Shown: piece after piece, positions 52,166 to 61,063 of the stretch | Layout: the number at the start of each line of letters is the position of its first letter | How positions within the stretch are numbered: position 1 is the stretch's first letter | From: a bacterium | GTDB lineage: Bacteria; SZUA-182; DTGQ01 | Length of the DNA: 64,000 bases | Direction of reading: 5' to 3' | Assembly (NCBI GenBank): GCA_023512255.1 | Contig: JAILZY010000006.1 | Coordinates: 1-64,000, forward strand | The notes under the pieces: generated by a model | The model's input: the letters and a program-made list of their open reading frames with translations, nothing else | Database searches by the model: none | Told to the model about the DNA's origin: nothing | Program-made: the position numbers and the translations under genes

Positions 52166-54259
52166 ATGGCCGAGCAATCTCAACTTCAGGTTCCAATCAG
52201 AATCTTGAGTGCAAAGAGCGATCTTTTGATTGCCCTTGGGGTGATCGGCATCGTTGGGGTGATGATCATTCCGCTTCCTCCCCTGATGCTCGATTTTTTG
52301 TTGAGCTTTGATATTGCCCTCTCAGTGGTCATTCTACTCTCTGCTCTCTATACCCTTGATCCTCTTGAGTTCTCGGTTTTCCCCTCACTGCTTCTTTTGG
52401 CCACCCTCTTTCGGCTGTCGCTCAATGTGGCCTCCACCCGGCTTATCCTGTTGCATGGGGAAAATGGAGTGGAAGCTGCTGGTAAAGTGATCATGGCCTT
52501 TGGCAGCTTTGTCATCGGTGGCAACTATGTGGTTGGGCTACTGGTGTTCTTTATCCTGGTCCTGATCAATTTTATCGTAATCACCAGGGGTGCGGAGCGC
52601 ACCGCCGAGGTTTCAGCCCGCTTTACCTTGGATGCTATGCCGGGCAAGCAGATGAGCATTGACGCTGATCTCAATGCTGGCCTCATCAATGAGGAGCAGG
52701 CCAGGCTGCGGCGGCTCAAAATCTCCCAAGAGGCTGAATTCTATGGTTCTATGGATGGTGCTAGCAAATTCGTCAAGGGAGATGCCATTGCTGGCATGGT
52801 TATTACTTTTATCAACATTGTTGGCGGGCTAGTGATCGGCGTGCTGCAAAAGGGAATGTCTGTGAGTGAGGCCGCAACTACCTATATTATCCTGACCGTA
52901 GGAGATGGCCTAGTAAGTCAGATTCCAGCTCTGATCGTCTCCACTGCTTCAGGAATCATTGTTACCCGGGCGATCTCAGAAAGCAATATCGGCCAGGAAA
53001 TGACTAAGCAGCTTCTGATTCACCCAAAGGCCATCGGCTTGACCTCAGCTATTCTGTTCTGCTTTGGGCTTGTGCCCGGCTTGCCGACCTTCTCTTTTCT
53101 CAGCCTATCAGCAGCCAGCGCCATCCTGGCTTATTCGGTCTATAAAGTGCAGATAGGTGAAACCAAAAAGGCCGCAGAAGAATTCACAGCTAAACCCGCC
53201 CCGTCCGAGGCTGAAAGTAAGCTTATCAGCCTGGTTGAGCCCCTGGGGCTTGAGGTTGGCCTTCGCCTTATTCCGCTCATTGACTTGAATCAGCATGGGG
53301 AAATCCTAGATCGGATTACAGCCATCCGCAAGCAGTATGCTTCGGAGATGGGATTTGCCTTTCCGGCGGTCAGAATAAGGGATAATCTGCGGCTTGATCC
53401 CAATTCCTACTCAATTCTAATCAAAGGGGTCTCTGTAGCGCAAGGAAGCCTAATGCCCGGCCACTGCCTGGCCATGAATACGGATGAGCAGGCAGTGCCC
53501 ATCGAAGGTATCCCGACCCGGGATCCGACTTTTGGACTTCCAGCCCTGTGGATTCCCGAAAAAGATACTAATAAGGCTAGAGCCCTTGGATACACTGTCG
53601 TGGACCTATCCACGGTCGTAGCCACTCACTTCAAAGAGATTGTCAGGATGCATTCTCATGAGATCTTGAGCCGGCAAGATGTCCAGACCATGCTCGATAC
53701 TCTGGCTGAAAGCCATCCCAAGGTGGTAGAGGAGGTAACTCCTGCTTTGCTTCCGCTCGGCACTATTCAGAAAGTGCTGCAAAACCTGCTGAAAGAGCAG
53801 ATTCCAGTCCGCGACCTGGTAACTATTATCGAGACTTTGGGAGACTATGGTCGGTCGGTTAAGGATCCAGACCTTCTGACCGAATATGTCCGGGGCAGGC
53901 TGGCCCGCACCATCTCAAGCCTTTATCAGGATGAGGCCGGGATAGTGTCTGCCTTTATTTTGGATCAGAAGATTGAGGATCTGATCAGCCGCTCGGTTCA
54001 GCATACGGATCAGGGGAGCCATCTGGCTATGAATCCGGCGCTGGCGCAGCAGATTATTGCCCGGATCGGCGAGGTGGTCACTCAGAGTGAAGAAGGGGAC
54101 AATTATCCCATTCTCCTCTGCTCTGGTACGGTCAGGCGGTATGTTAGGGGATTGACCGAGAGGTTCGTCCCTAAGTTAGTTGTCTTGGCTTACCATGAAA
54201 TTGCGGATAACGTCAAACTTCAATCACGAGGTGTAGTGGAGTTAGGGGATGCAAATTAA
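52166..54259 (+). CDS. flhA: Flagellar export protein FlhA
   Basis: A 697-residue export-gate protein: eight membrane segments in the first 320 residues, with the FHIPEP region (TRGAERTAEVSARFTLDAMPGKQMSIDADLNAG, about 150-185), and a cytoplasmic domain that docks substrate-chaperone complexes. Length is typical. It overlaps flhF by 11 bases. Confidence 0.95.
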   Translation: MAEQSQLQVPIRILSAKSDLLIALGVIGIVGVMIIPLPPLMLDFLLSFDIALSVVILLSALYTLDPLEFSVFPSLLLLATLFRLSLNVASTRLILLHGENGVEAAGKVIMAFGSFVIGGNYVVGLLVFFILVLINFIVITRGAERTAEVSARFTLDAMPGKQMSIDADLNAGLINEEQARLRRLKISQEAEFYGSMDGASKFVKGDAIAGMVITFINIVGGLVIGVLQKGMSVSEAATTYIILTVGDGLVSQIPALIVSTASGIIVTRAISESNIGQEMTKQLLIHPKAIGLTSAILFCFGLVPGLPTFSFLSLSAASAILAYSVYKVQIGETKKAAEEFTAKPAPSEAESKLISLVEPLGLEVGLRLIPLIDLNQHGEILDRITAIRKQYASEMGFAFPAVRIRDNLRLDPNSYSILIKGVSVAQGSLMPGHCLAMNTDEQAVPIEGIPTRDPTFGLPALWIPEKDTNKARALGYTVVDLSTVVATHFKEIVRMHSHEILSRQDVQTMLDTLAESHPKVVEEVTPALLPLGTIQKVLQNLLKEQIPVRDLVTIIETLGDYGRSVKDPDLLTEYVRGRLARTISSLYQDEAGIVSAFILDQKIEDLISRSVQHTDQGSHLAMNPALAQQIIARIGEVVTQSEEGDNYPILLCSGTVRRYVRGLTERFVPKLVVLAYHEIADNVKLQSRGVVELGDAN

Positions 54260-55574
54260 AAAATATGTAGCCAGCACAATTCAGGAAGCTTTGCGGCAGG
54301 TAAAAAAGGAGCTTGGACCAGAGGCGCTAATATTGTCGGTAAACAATATCGGGGCTAAGGCTGGGCCGCTGGCTCTTTTGTCTCCAGCCCGAGTGGAAGT
54401 AACCGCCGCTATTGACGAGGATGCTCTCGCTGGCCATCCCCCAGCACGATATCCAGCCAGTGTGCTGCCTTCTTCTTCGGTAAACCCATCATCTAATCTG
54501 GATCTTGGGCAGAGGGTTAAATCTTTCAGCCCGGCATCGGCCAAATCTGCTGATCTTGATTTCCCCTCCAATCAGCGGCACTCATCATCCAGCAGGCACT
54601 TGGCCGACGATCTCCAGCGAATGACCCAAGGGGCAATGAAGATGGCCAAGAGCATGAGAGGGGCTCTGATCAGCACCCTGTGCGGAAGGCATTCTGGACC
54701 GCTGGCCCATGCAAACCAAAAGAGTGATTTGGGGCCGATTGCCTCTCTGTGCCAGATTCTCAAAAACATCGGTCTTCAGGAAGATATTGTTGAGCATATA
54801 TTTGATGTTCTGACTATGGAAATACCACAGCCTGAAACCTATACCAGCCTACACCTGGAAGAGCTGGCCAAGGGAATCCTGTCGCGGCTAGTCAAAACCT
54901 CAGGGCCAATTAAGCTAGGAGGGTCGCGAAAGCCAAAATATGTGGCCTTGGTCGGACCTACTGGGACCGGCAAAACTACCACTATTGCCAAACTGTCCGC
55001 TGAACTCCTTCTCAAGAGAAAAAAGAAGGTCGGCCTGATCACTATTGATACCTATCGGATCGGAGCCGTGGAGCAGCTAAATACCTATGCTAGCATCATG
55101 AATATTCCCGTAGTTGCAGCCTGCACCTTCGAGCAGATGCGAAAAGCCCTGCTCCAATACCAGGATCAGGATATAGTTCTTATTGACACTGCCGGCTTCA
55201 GCCATCATGACCAGGAGCACCTGCAGCTTCTTAGCGCCTTCATGTCCCAGCTTGCTGATCCTGAGATTCACCTTGTGCTGAGCATAAATACTAATGAAAA
55301 GGAGTTGATCAATATAAGCCAAAAGTTCAGCCTACTGCGATATGAGCGTCTGCTGTTTACCAAACTTGATGAAAGCTCATATCCAGGCACGATCTTTAAT
55401 CACATGGTTTATACCGGAAAACCCATCTCCTATATAACTACAGGCCAGAGGGTCCCTGAGGATATCGAGGTGGCTACACCAGGTGGCATCATTAATTTGT
55501 TGTTTCGCAAAAGCCACCCTCTGCCTTCAGTTGATCTTTTGGGGCCCAAGGCAAGTGAGCGCACCAGAGAATGA
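54249..55574 (+). CDS. flhF: Flagellar SRP-type GTPase FlhF
   Basis: A 441-residue protein: an N-terminal opening (MQIKKYVASTIQEALRQVKKELGPEALILS), a variable basic/Ser-rich region to about 130, and an NG GTPase domain (G1 GPTGTGKTTT, then ITIDTYRIGAVEQL, and DTAGFSHHD). FlhF directs flagellum placement, usually to the pole, together with FlhG encoded next. It overlaps flhA. Confidence 0.93.
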   Translation: MQIKKYVASTIQEALRQVKKELGPEALILSVNNIGAKAGPLALLSPARVEVTAAIDEDALAGHPPARYPASVLPSSSVNPSSNLDLGQRVKSFSPASAKSADLDFPSNQRHSSSSRHLADDLQRMTQGAMKMAKSMRGALISTLCGRHSGPLAHANQKSDLGPIASLCQILKNIGLQEDIVEHIFDVLTMEIPQPETYTSLHLEELAKGILSRLVKTSGPIKLGGSRKPKYVALVGPTGTGKTTTIAKLSAELLLKRKKKVGLITIDTYRIGAVEQLNTYASIMNIPVVAACTFEQMRKALLQYQDQDIVLIDTAGFSHHDQEHLQLLSAFMSQLADPEIHLVLSINTNEKELINISQKFSLLRYERLLFTKLDESSYPGTIFNHMVYTGKPISYITTGQRVPEDIEVATPGGIINLLFRKSHPLPSVDLLGPKASERTRE

Positions 55575-55586
55575 GGGAAAAAGCAG

Positions 55587-56480
55587 ATGTTTGACCAGGC
55601 AGACAATCTTCGCCAAATAGTAGCCGAAGCCGCTGTCCAACCTGATAAGACAGACTCCCTTCGGCTCATTCGCCGGGCCAGAATATTTTCTATTACCAGC
55701 GGTAAAGGAGGCGTGGGAAAAACTAACATTGCCGTAAATCTGGCCTATGCCCTGCAGCAGTTCAACAAAAGGGTGCTGATCGTCGATGCTGATCTTGGGC
55801 TGGCCAATGTCAACATTCTGCTGGGAATCTCGTCTCAATGGACGCTCCAGCATGTTATCCGGCAGGAAAAAAGCATCTTTGAGGTGATTGCCGAAAGCCC
55901 TGATGGACTTTCGATCTTGCCGGCACCCTCAGGTATTGAAGAGATGACCAATTTAAGTGCAGCTCAAAAGCTTGCCCTGAAATCCCAACTAGATCTGCTG
56001 GATCAGCACTACGATTTCATCTTGATCGACACCGCGGCCGGCATTTCTTCTAACGTCATGGCTTTTAACCAAATGGCACAGGAGGTGATTGTCATTCTCT
56101 CGCCAGACCCAACCTCTTTGGCCGATGCCTATGCCACCATCAAGGTTTTGGCCACAAGGTACGGAGTCAGCGGGTTTCATGTTATTGCTAACCATACCCA
56201 TAATGCCCTCCATGGGAGGGAGCTTTTTCAGAAATTGGAGAAAATCTGCCAGCGCTTTCTCAAAGTTCCTATCCGACACCTGGGGACTCTGTCGGCTGAT
56301 CCCAAACTGACTCAGGCCTCAAGGAACCAGCAGATCGTGGTCAAGCAGTATCCGAAAGCCAAGATCAGCCAGGAGATCCTAAGGATAGCAGAGTCTGTTG
56401 GCGGTATCCCCTATGACCCGTGGTCTAACAGAAGTATTTATTTTTTCTTGAGTAATGTCCTTAATCTAGGACAGGAGTGA
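55587..56480 (+). CDS. flhG: MinD-like flagellar number regulator FlhG
   Basis: A 297-residue ParA/MinD-type ATPase. The deviant Walker A SGKGGVGKTN, VDADLGLANVNILLG and IDTAAGISSNVMAF are conserved. FlhG (FleN) limits flagellar number by stimulating FlhF GTPase activity. It starts 12 bases after flhF and carries a short C-terminal hydrophobic tail (SIYFFLSNVLNLG). Confidence 0.92.
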   Translation: MFDQADNLRQIVAEAAVQPDKTDSLRLIRRARIFSITSGKGGVGKTNIAVNLAYALQQFNKRVLIVDADLGLANVNILLGISSQWTLQHVIRQEKSIFEVIAESPDGLSILPAPSGIEEMTNLSAAQKLALKSQLDLLDQHYDFILIDTAAGISSNVMAFNQMAQEVIVILSPDPTSLADAYATIKVLATRYGVSGFHVIANHTHNALHGRELFQKLEKICQRFLKVPIRHLGTLSADPKLTQASRNQQIVVKQYPKAKISQEILRIAESVGGIPYDPWSNRSIYFFLSNVLNLGQE

Positions 56481-56490
56481 GAGGTACCCG

Positions 56491-57255
56491 ATGAAAAATA
56501 TTCCAAAACCCGAAAAACAGTACGAGACATCCTGGATTGAAACCGAAGAGGAGCGCAATCAGCTTATCCTAGAGCATCTGCCGATGATTAAATTCATCGC
56601 TACCCGCATTGCCAACCGTCTGCCTCCCAATGTCCAGACCGAAGACCTGATTGAAGCAGGCATCATTGGCCTGCTTGATGCGATTGAAAAATTTGACGCC
56701 TCCAAGGATGTCAAATTCAAAACCTATGCCGAATTCCGAATCCGTGGGGCCATTCTCGATGAGCTGCGGGCCCAGGACTGGACCCCCCGCTCCATCCACC
56801 AGAAGATCAAGAAGGTGGAAAAAGCCTACATCGACGTAGAGCAAAGGACAGGCCGAGCTGCTACGGACGAGGAAATCGCCGCCGAAATGAATATCTCCTT
56901 GGAGAAATATCACAAGCTGATCAATCAGGTGCGCAACGTATCCATTATCAGTCTTGAAGATTTAACTAAACTTTTGCCTCTTGATGAGAAGGATAACATT
57001 CTCGAATGCCTGAAGAGCTCGCAGGATGAAACCATCTATGAAAAGGTCAATCTGAAGCAGATTAAAGACCTTCTGGCCAAGGCCATCAATGAGTTGAATG
57101 TCAAGGACCAGATGATTCTCTCACTCTACTACTGGGATGAGTTGACCATGAAAGAGATCGGCAATATCCTGGGGTTGGCCGAATCAACCATTTCCGAGCG
57201 GCATACCAAGGCCATGCTTTTGCTGAAGCAGAAGCTGCGGGAGGTTATTCTGTGA
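56491..57255 (+). CDS. fliA: Flagellar sigma factor FliA (sigma-28)
   Basis: A 254-residue FliA/WhiG sigma factor. Region 2 (LPPNVQTEDLIEAGIIGLLDAIEKFD, FKTYAEFRIRGAILDELRAQDWTPRSIHQK), region 3 (RTGRAATDEEIAAEMNISLEKY) and region 4 (LSLYYWDELTMKEIGNILGLAESTISERHTKA) are complete. It would transcribe late flagellar genes. No FlgM anti-sigma is evident in the window; the small gene that follows is a possible but unsupported candidate. Confidence 0.94.
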   Translation: MKNIPKPEKQYETSWIETEEERNQLILEHLPMIKFIATRIANRLPPNVQTEDLIEAGIIGLLDAIEKFDASKDVKFKTYAEFRIRGAILDELRAQDWTPRSIHQKIKKVEKAYIDVEQRTGRAATDEEIAAEMNISLEKYHKLINQVRNVSIISLEDLTKLLPLDEKDNILECLKSSQDETIYEKVNLKQIKDLLAKAINELNVKDQMILSLYYWDELTMKEIGNILGLAESTISERHTKAMLLLKQKLREVIL

Positions 57256-57322
57256 GCGCAAAGCCGCGCTTTGATCATCAGGAATGATAATGATATGGTG
57301 GGGGATAAAGAAAGGGGGAGAT

Positions 57323-57562
57323 ATGATCAATCCAATCAGCATACAGCCGCCAGTGGCTGGTTCTCCGGCTGTGGGCAAGAAAAATCAGGAGAGGCAAAAG
57401 AGCGGACGCACTCCGCTCAAGGAGTTGGCTCAAGCGGGAGTGAAGAAAAGACCCAAAGAGGCGCCCTCACCACAGGAGCAGCCAAAGCAGGCGCCCCCAA
57501 GGGATGATGTTCCTAGGATTTCACCAAGTGATGATATTCCTAGGATTGATGTATTGATATGA
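57323..57562 (+). CDS. Small basic/proline-rich protein after fliA
   Basis: A 79-residue protein, started at ATG 57323 because AAAGGGGGAG is just upstream. It begins MINPISIQPPVAG, has a Lys/Arg/Gln-rich middle, and ends with a duplicated acidic motif (DDVPRI, then DDIPRI 27 bases apart in DNA). It is likely disordered. FlgM proteins are similarly small and disordered and also begin near MxI, but the FlgM anti-sigma helices are not recognisable. Operon position between fliA and flgB suggests a flagellar role. Confidence 0.55.
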   Translation: MINPISIQPPVAGSPAVGKKNQERQKSGRTPLKELAQAGVKKRPKEAPSPQEQPKQAPPRDDVPRISPSDDIPRIDVLI

Positions 57563-57688
57563 ATTTATTAGTATATAAATTTATTAGTATAAATTTTAGT
57601 ATAAATTTATGAATTTATGTTATGAGGTAATTATTTTCATGGGTAATTGTTTTGCGGATAATTGTATTTTGCAGGGAGAATTATAAAA

Positions 57689-58084
57689 GTGCCAATTAGA
57701 ATAGATAATATGCCTATGAAAGTCGAAACTGAGTCAAGCAGAGAAGCTGGCCAGATTATCCAGAGAAAATTGTTTGATCAACCCTTTCCTGCTCTTGAGA
57801 AGGGGGTGGACTATCGCGTCAGGCGCAATAGCCTGATCTCATCAAATATCGCTAACCTGAATACTCCTAACTACCGGGCATTTGATCTGATTATGAATGA
57901 AAAACTGCAAGAGCCTAAACTGGTGCCAACTTCCACGCCGGTCAAGAATGATGGAAATTCTGTGGATCTGGATCTAGAAATGAGCAAACTGACTGAAAAC
58001 CAGCTCATGTTCACTACTCTGACCCTAATGCTCTCGAAACGGTTCGAGCAACTGCGAACAGTAATCGCCGAAGGGAGAAAATAG
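57689..58084 (+). CDS. flgB: Flagellar proximal rod protein FlgB
   Basis: A 131-residue rod protein. The N-terminal rod motif RRNSLISSNIANLNTPNYRAFDL is diagnostic, and the C-terminal helix (LTENQLMFTTLTLMLSKRFEQLRTVI) is intact. GTG 57689 with AGGGAG ten bases upstream is preferred; ATG 57710 is an alternative. The spacer before it (57563-57688) is AT-rich with repeated TTTATTAGTAT words. Confidence 0.9.
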   Translation: MPIRIDNMPMKVETESSREAGQIIQRKLFDQPFPALEKGVDYRVRRNSLISSNIANLNTPNYRAFDLIMNEKLQEPKLVPTSTPVKNDGNSVDLDLEMSKLTENQLMFTTLTLMLSKRFEQLRTVIAEGRK

Positions 58085-58087
58085 GCC

Positions 58088-58525
58088 ATGAATCTTTTTA
58101 CCTCACTTGATATCAGCTCCTCCGGACTGATGGCCCAGCGCTATCGGATGAATCTTATTTCCAGCAATATTGCCAATGCTACCACCACCAGGACTGCTGA
58201 TGGCGGCGGCCCCTATCGCCGTCAGGACGCCATCTTGGCTCCAGTGGCAGTTCAGCAACCACCCTTTGATGAGCTACTGAGATCATTTGGAGCCAGGCCA
58301 GTGAATAAAGTCGAAGTGATTGGCACCTTTACCGATCCCAGACAGCCAAATCTGGTCTACGATCCTTCGCATCCAGATGCAGATGCCGACGGGATTGTGG
58401 CCATGCCCAATATTAATCCCATCGAGGAGATGGCTAACTTGCTCACTACGGTCCGAGCCTATGAAGCAAATCTGGTGGCGGTGAGTGCGACTAAGGATAT
58501 GATCAAAAATACTCTCAAGATCTAG
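58088..58525 (+). CDS. flgC: Flagellar proximal rod protein FlgC
   Basis: A 145-residue rod protein beginning NLFTSLDISSSGLMAQRYRMNLISSNIANATTTRT and ending MANLLTTVRAYEANLVAVSATKDMIKNTLKI, both typical of FlgC. It starts three bases after flgB. fliE, its usual neighbour, is instead upstream of fliF. Confidence 0.94.
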   Translation: MNLFTSLDISSSGLMAQRYRMNLISSNIANATTTRTADGGGPYRRQDAILAPVAVQQPPFDELLRSFGARPVNKVEVIGTFTDPRQPNLVYDPSHPDADADGIVAMPNINPIEEMANLLTTVRAYEANLVAVSATKDMIKNTLKI

Positions 58526-58591
58526 ACCTTCACGTTTTATAAGAATAAATAAGGAAAAAAATTTAATAAAAACCGCTTGAGGACAAAAAGA

Positions 58592-60244
58592 ATGATTGTG
58601 GCCAACGATATGCAACCATCAGCAGGAGTGGCTATCTGCCGCCCTTATCAGGGTGAAAAAATCAGAGCAGGCAGGCAGCCTAAGGCAAGCTCCCCACAAG
58701 AGAGCAAATTCCAAGCAGCTAACCTTATCTTTGGCCACCTCTTCTTTCAACTCCTGAGCCACTCTCCAGGCTCCTTTGGCCAGACTCAAGCAGAGGATGA
58801 TAGGCGGCAGGCTCCTCATAAGGGGGCAGGAGTAAAAGGCCTTCTGCTCTGCTCAGATCGAGTAAAAGCGCCTCCCTTGTCCCATCCCCCATCCCCTGCT
58901 GAGAGCGAAGTTTCCCGTCTCAGGGGTGAGGAAAAGAGCAAGGAGGTCTTTCCCGGCAAGGGGGGTGAGGGACGGCAGGCCGCTGCCAGAAAATCCAGTG
59001 AGTCAAAAGCTACTCACTACATTCCAGGTGAGACTGCGAGCAAAGAGTTTGGGGAAGGAGCGGCTCTCAAAAGGAGCGGTCTTATCCCCATAAAGATTGG
59101 CCACTCTAACCTCCTCATCCCGCCTCGGCATCTTACCCTAGAGAGGAGATTTTCAGCCAAAGCGGAGAAGAATGAGGCTAGCAGCAGCCTACTCGAAAAG
59201 GAGGTCAGCAGCCTACTAAAGGAGAGAAAAAATCCGATCTTACAACCTTCGGCAGGAGGAGAAAAACTATCGGCAGAAGGACGAGCGGGCGGAGGCAGGC
59301 CTTTATCCAAGGAAATTGACTGGCAGAGCATGAGGCTCTCTGGTGAGTTTAATCCTTTCGAGAGCAAGTCTAGCCAGTCAGCCCCCACCAGGCATGGTCA
59401 GCAGCAGGATAAGCCCAACCCGATGGCATCTTCCCCGCTGGGTGAGAAGAGCAGCCTAAAGCCGCATGGCGGGCAGGAAGAGCGGCAGCCGCAGCAGCAG
59501 CAAGGCCAATCATTTTCTTCCCCGCTTCGGTCTGCATCTTTAGACACTGATTTTTCAGCCATTTTTCGAACCACGGGAGAAGAAAAGCAAGCTTTCTACT
59601 CTCATGAGCAGCCAAAAGCCAACCCTTCTGGTCCCCATGAGGAGAAAGCCCAAAAAGTGGCAGCAGCAGCGGCAGTGGCAGCTTATGGAAAATATGCCGC
59701 CAAGCCATATCCTGCAGAGGGTGTCTCTCTGCCAGCCTCGTGGGCAGCCCACACAGCTTCATCTTCCCCGCTAGAGGAGATCTGGCAGCAGATTGCACCT
59801 CGGCTTAATGCCCGAATTTGGGACCACGGCCATAGTCTGACCGTTGATCTCCATCCAGATCACCTTGGCAGGCTGCACATTAGCCTTGAGCTGAAGGGAG
59901 ATATGTTCAGAGCTCATCTTGCCGCCGAAAGCCCCAAGACGCAGAAAATCCTTGAGGAAAATCTAGCCTCCCTCAAGCTCTCACTGGCCAGACACCTGGC
60001 TGATTGGGGAATCGAGGTAAAGCAATTTTCTGTCTCCATCGGGGGAGGAGGCGGCGCTGGCGGTGAAGGCAGTGGGGTTAATGGCGAGGGGGGGGGATTT
60101 TCTGGATATCCAAAAGGAGGAGAATATCCGCCAAGGAGAGAGCAGAGCATCATCTGGGACAGCTTCTCCGATGAGCTCTTTGTCTCACCCTCTGATCAGA
60201 TGGGAAAGCAGTCTGGAGAGGATGGAATAAATTATTTAGCTTGA
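58592..60244 (+). CDS. fliK: Flagellar hook-length control protein FliK
   Basis: A protein of about 550 residues with a long low-complexity, Ser/Lys/Gln-rich N-terminal region and a C-terminal Flg_hook domain (about 410-490: HSLTVDLHPDHLGRLHISLELKGDMFRAHLAAESPKTQKILEENLASLKLSL), followed by a Gly-rich tail. FliK acts as a molecular ruler and signals FlhB to switch export specificity. The FlhB here has a variant cleavage site. ATG 58592 has GAGG nine bases upstream; a TTG at 58577 is less likely. Confidence 0.87.
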   Translation: MIVANDMQPSAGVAICRPYQGEKIRAGRQPKASSPQESKFQAANLIFGHLFFQLLSHSPGSFGQTQAEDDRRQAPHKGAGVKGLLLCSDRVKAPPLSHPPSPAESEVSRLRGEEKSKEVFPGKGGEGRQAAARKSSESKATHYIPGETASKEFGEGAALKRSGLIPIKIGHSNLLIPPRHLTLERRFSAKAEKNEASSSLLEKEVSSLLKERKNPILQPSAGGEKLSAEGRAGGGRPLSKEIDWQSMRLSGEFNPFESKSSQSAPTRHGQQQDKPNPMASSPLGEKSSLKPHGGQEERQPQQQQGQSFSSPLRSASLDTDFSAIFRTTGEEKQAFYSHEQPKANPSGPHEEKAQKVAAAAAVAAYGKYAAKPYPAEGVSLPASWAAHTASSSPLEEIWQQIAPRLNARIWDHGHSLTVDLHPDHLGRLHISLELKGDMFRAHLAAESPKTQKILEENLASLKLSLARHLADWGIEVKQFSVSIGGGGGAGGEGSGVNGEGGGFSGYPKGGEYPPRREQSIIWDSFSDELFVSPSDQMGKQSGEDGINYLA

Positions 60245-60310
60245 GGTTTTTTGAGATTTACCTTTTTGAGTACCATAATTACCATCTGAATTTACAAGGA
60301 GATAAGAAAC

Positions 60311-60976
60311 ATGCAAGCATCCAGATTAGTTGAGTCAGCGATTTCTCCGCCGGTCAAGGAAATGGTCTCAAAACCAGACAGCCTAAACAAAGACGACTTT
60401 TTAAAGCTTCTCCTGGCTCAGATCCAGCACCAGGACCCTTTAAATCCTCTGAATAATACGGATTTTCTTGCTCAGTTGTCCCAGTTCAGCCAGCTTGAGC
60501 AAATCTACAACCTCAATCAGAGTTTTCAGACCCTAGCTGCGACTCAAAATTCCATTCGCGATTCCCTCCTGGCCAATCTTCTTGGGAAAACAGCCAGGGT
60601 GGAGGCATCAGAAATTTACCTCGACCATCAAAATAGCATCAACCTCAGCTATGAACTGATTGATTGGGCTGATAAGGTAACAATTAATATCTACGATCCA
60701 GATGGTCATCTGGTTAGAACTATCGAAACTTCTAATCAGGATAGCGGAATGCAAAAGATTGTATGGGATGGTACTGATAATAAGGGGGTGAGACTGCCGG
60801 TAGGGAAATATACGGTTGAGATAACCGCCTATAGCCAAGGCGAATCAAGCTGGCTAACTCCCTATCTGATTGATCAGGTCAAGGAGGTTATCTTCTCTCA
60901 AGGGGGTGATCCTCTACTGCTGGTGGCGGATCAGGCTGTGCCTATCTCAAGTCTTGTGCAAATCAGCGGACAGTGA
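60311..60976 (+). CDS. flgD: Flagellar hook cap protein FlgD
   Basis: A 221-residue hook assembly scaffold. The N-terminal LNKDDFLKLLLAQIQHQDPLNPLNNTDFLAQLSQFSQLEQ is diagnostic, followed by the Ig-like domain (VTINIYDPDGHLVRTIE, then IVWDGTDNKGVRLPVGKYTVEI). ACAAGGAG precedes the ATG. A perfect 13-base repeat spans its stop. Confidence 0.94.
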   Translation: MQASRLVESAISPPVKEMVSKPDSLNKDDFLKLLLAQIQHQDPLNPLNNTDFLAQLSQFSQLEQIYNLNQSFQTLAATQNSIRDSLLANLLGKTARVEASEIYLDHQNSINLSYELIDWADKVTINIYDPDGHLVRTIETSNQDSGMQKIVWDGTDNKGVRLPVGKYTVEITAYSQGESSWLTPYLIDQVKEVIFSQGGDPLLLVADQAVPISSLVQISGQ

Positions 60977-60996
60977 TCTTAGAGACAGTGATCTTA
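60969..60996 (+). repeat. 13-bp perfect repeat spanning the flgD stop
   Basis: GACAGTGATCTTA occurs at 60969-60981 and 60984-60996. The first copy contains the flgD stop (TGA at 60974-60976). Confidence 0.85.
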
Positions 60997-61063
60997 CAAG
61001 CAATTAAGCAAGCGGTTAAGCTCAAAGTGACCCTTCGTTAAGAAGCTTTAAGGAGGAAGTGAT

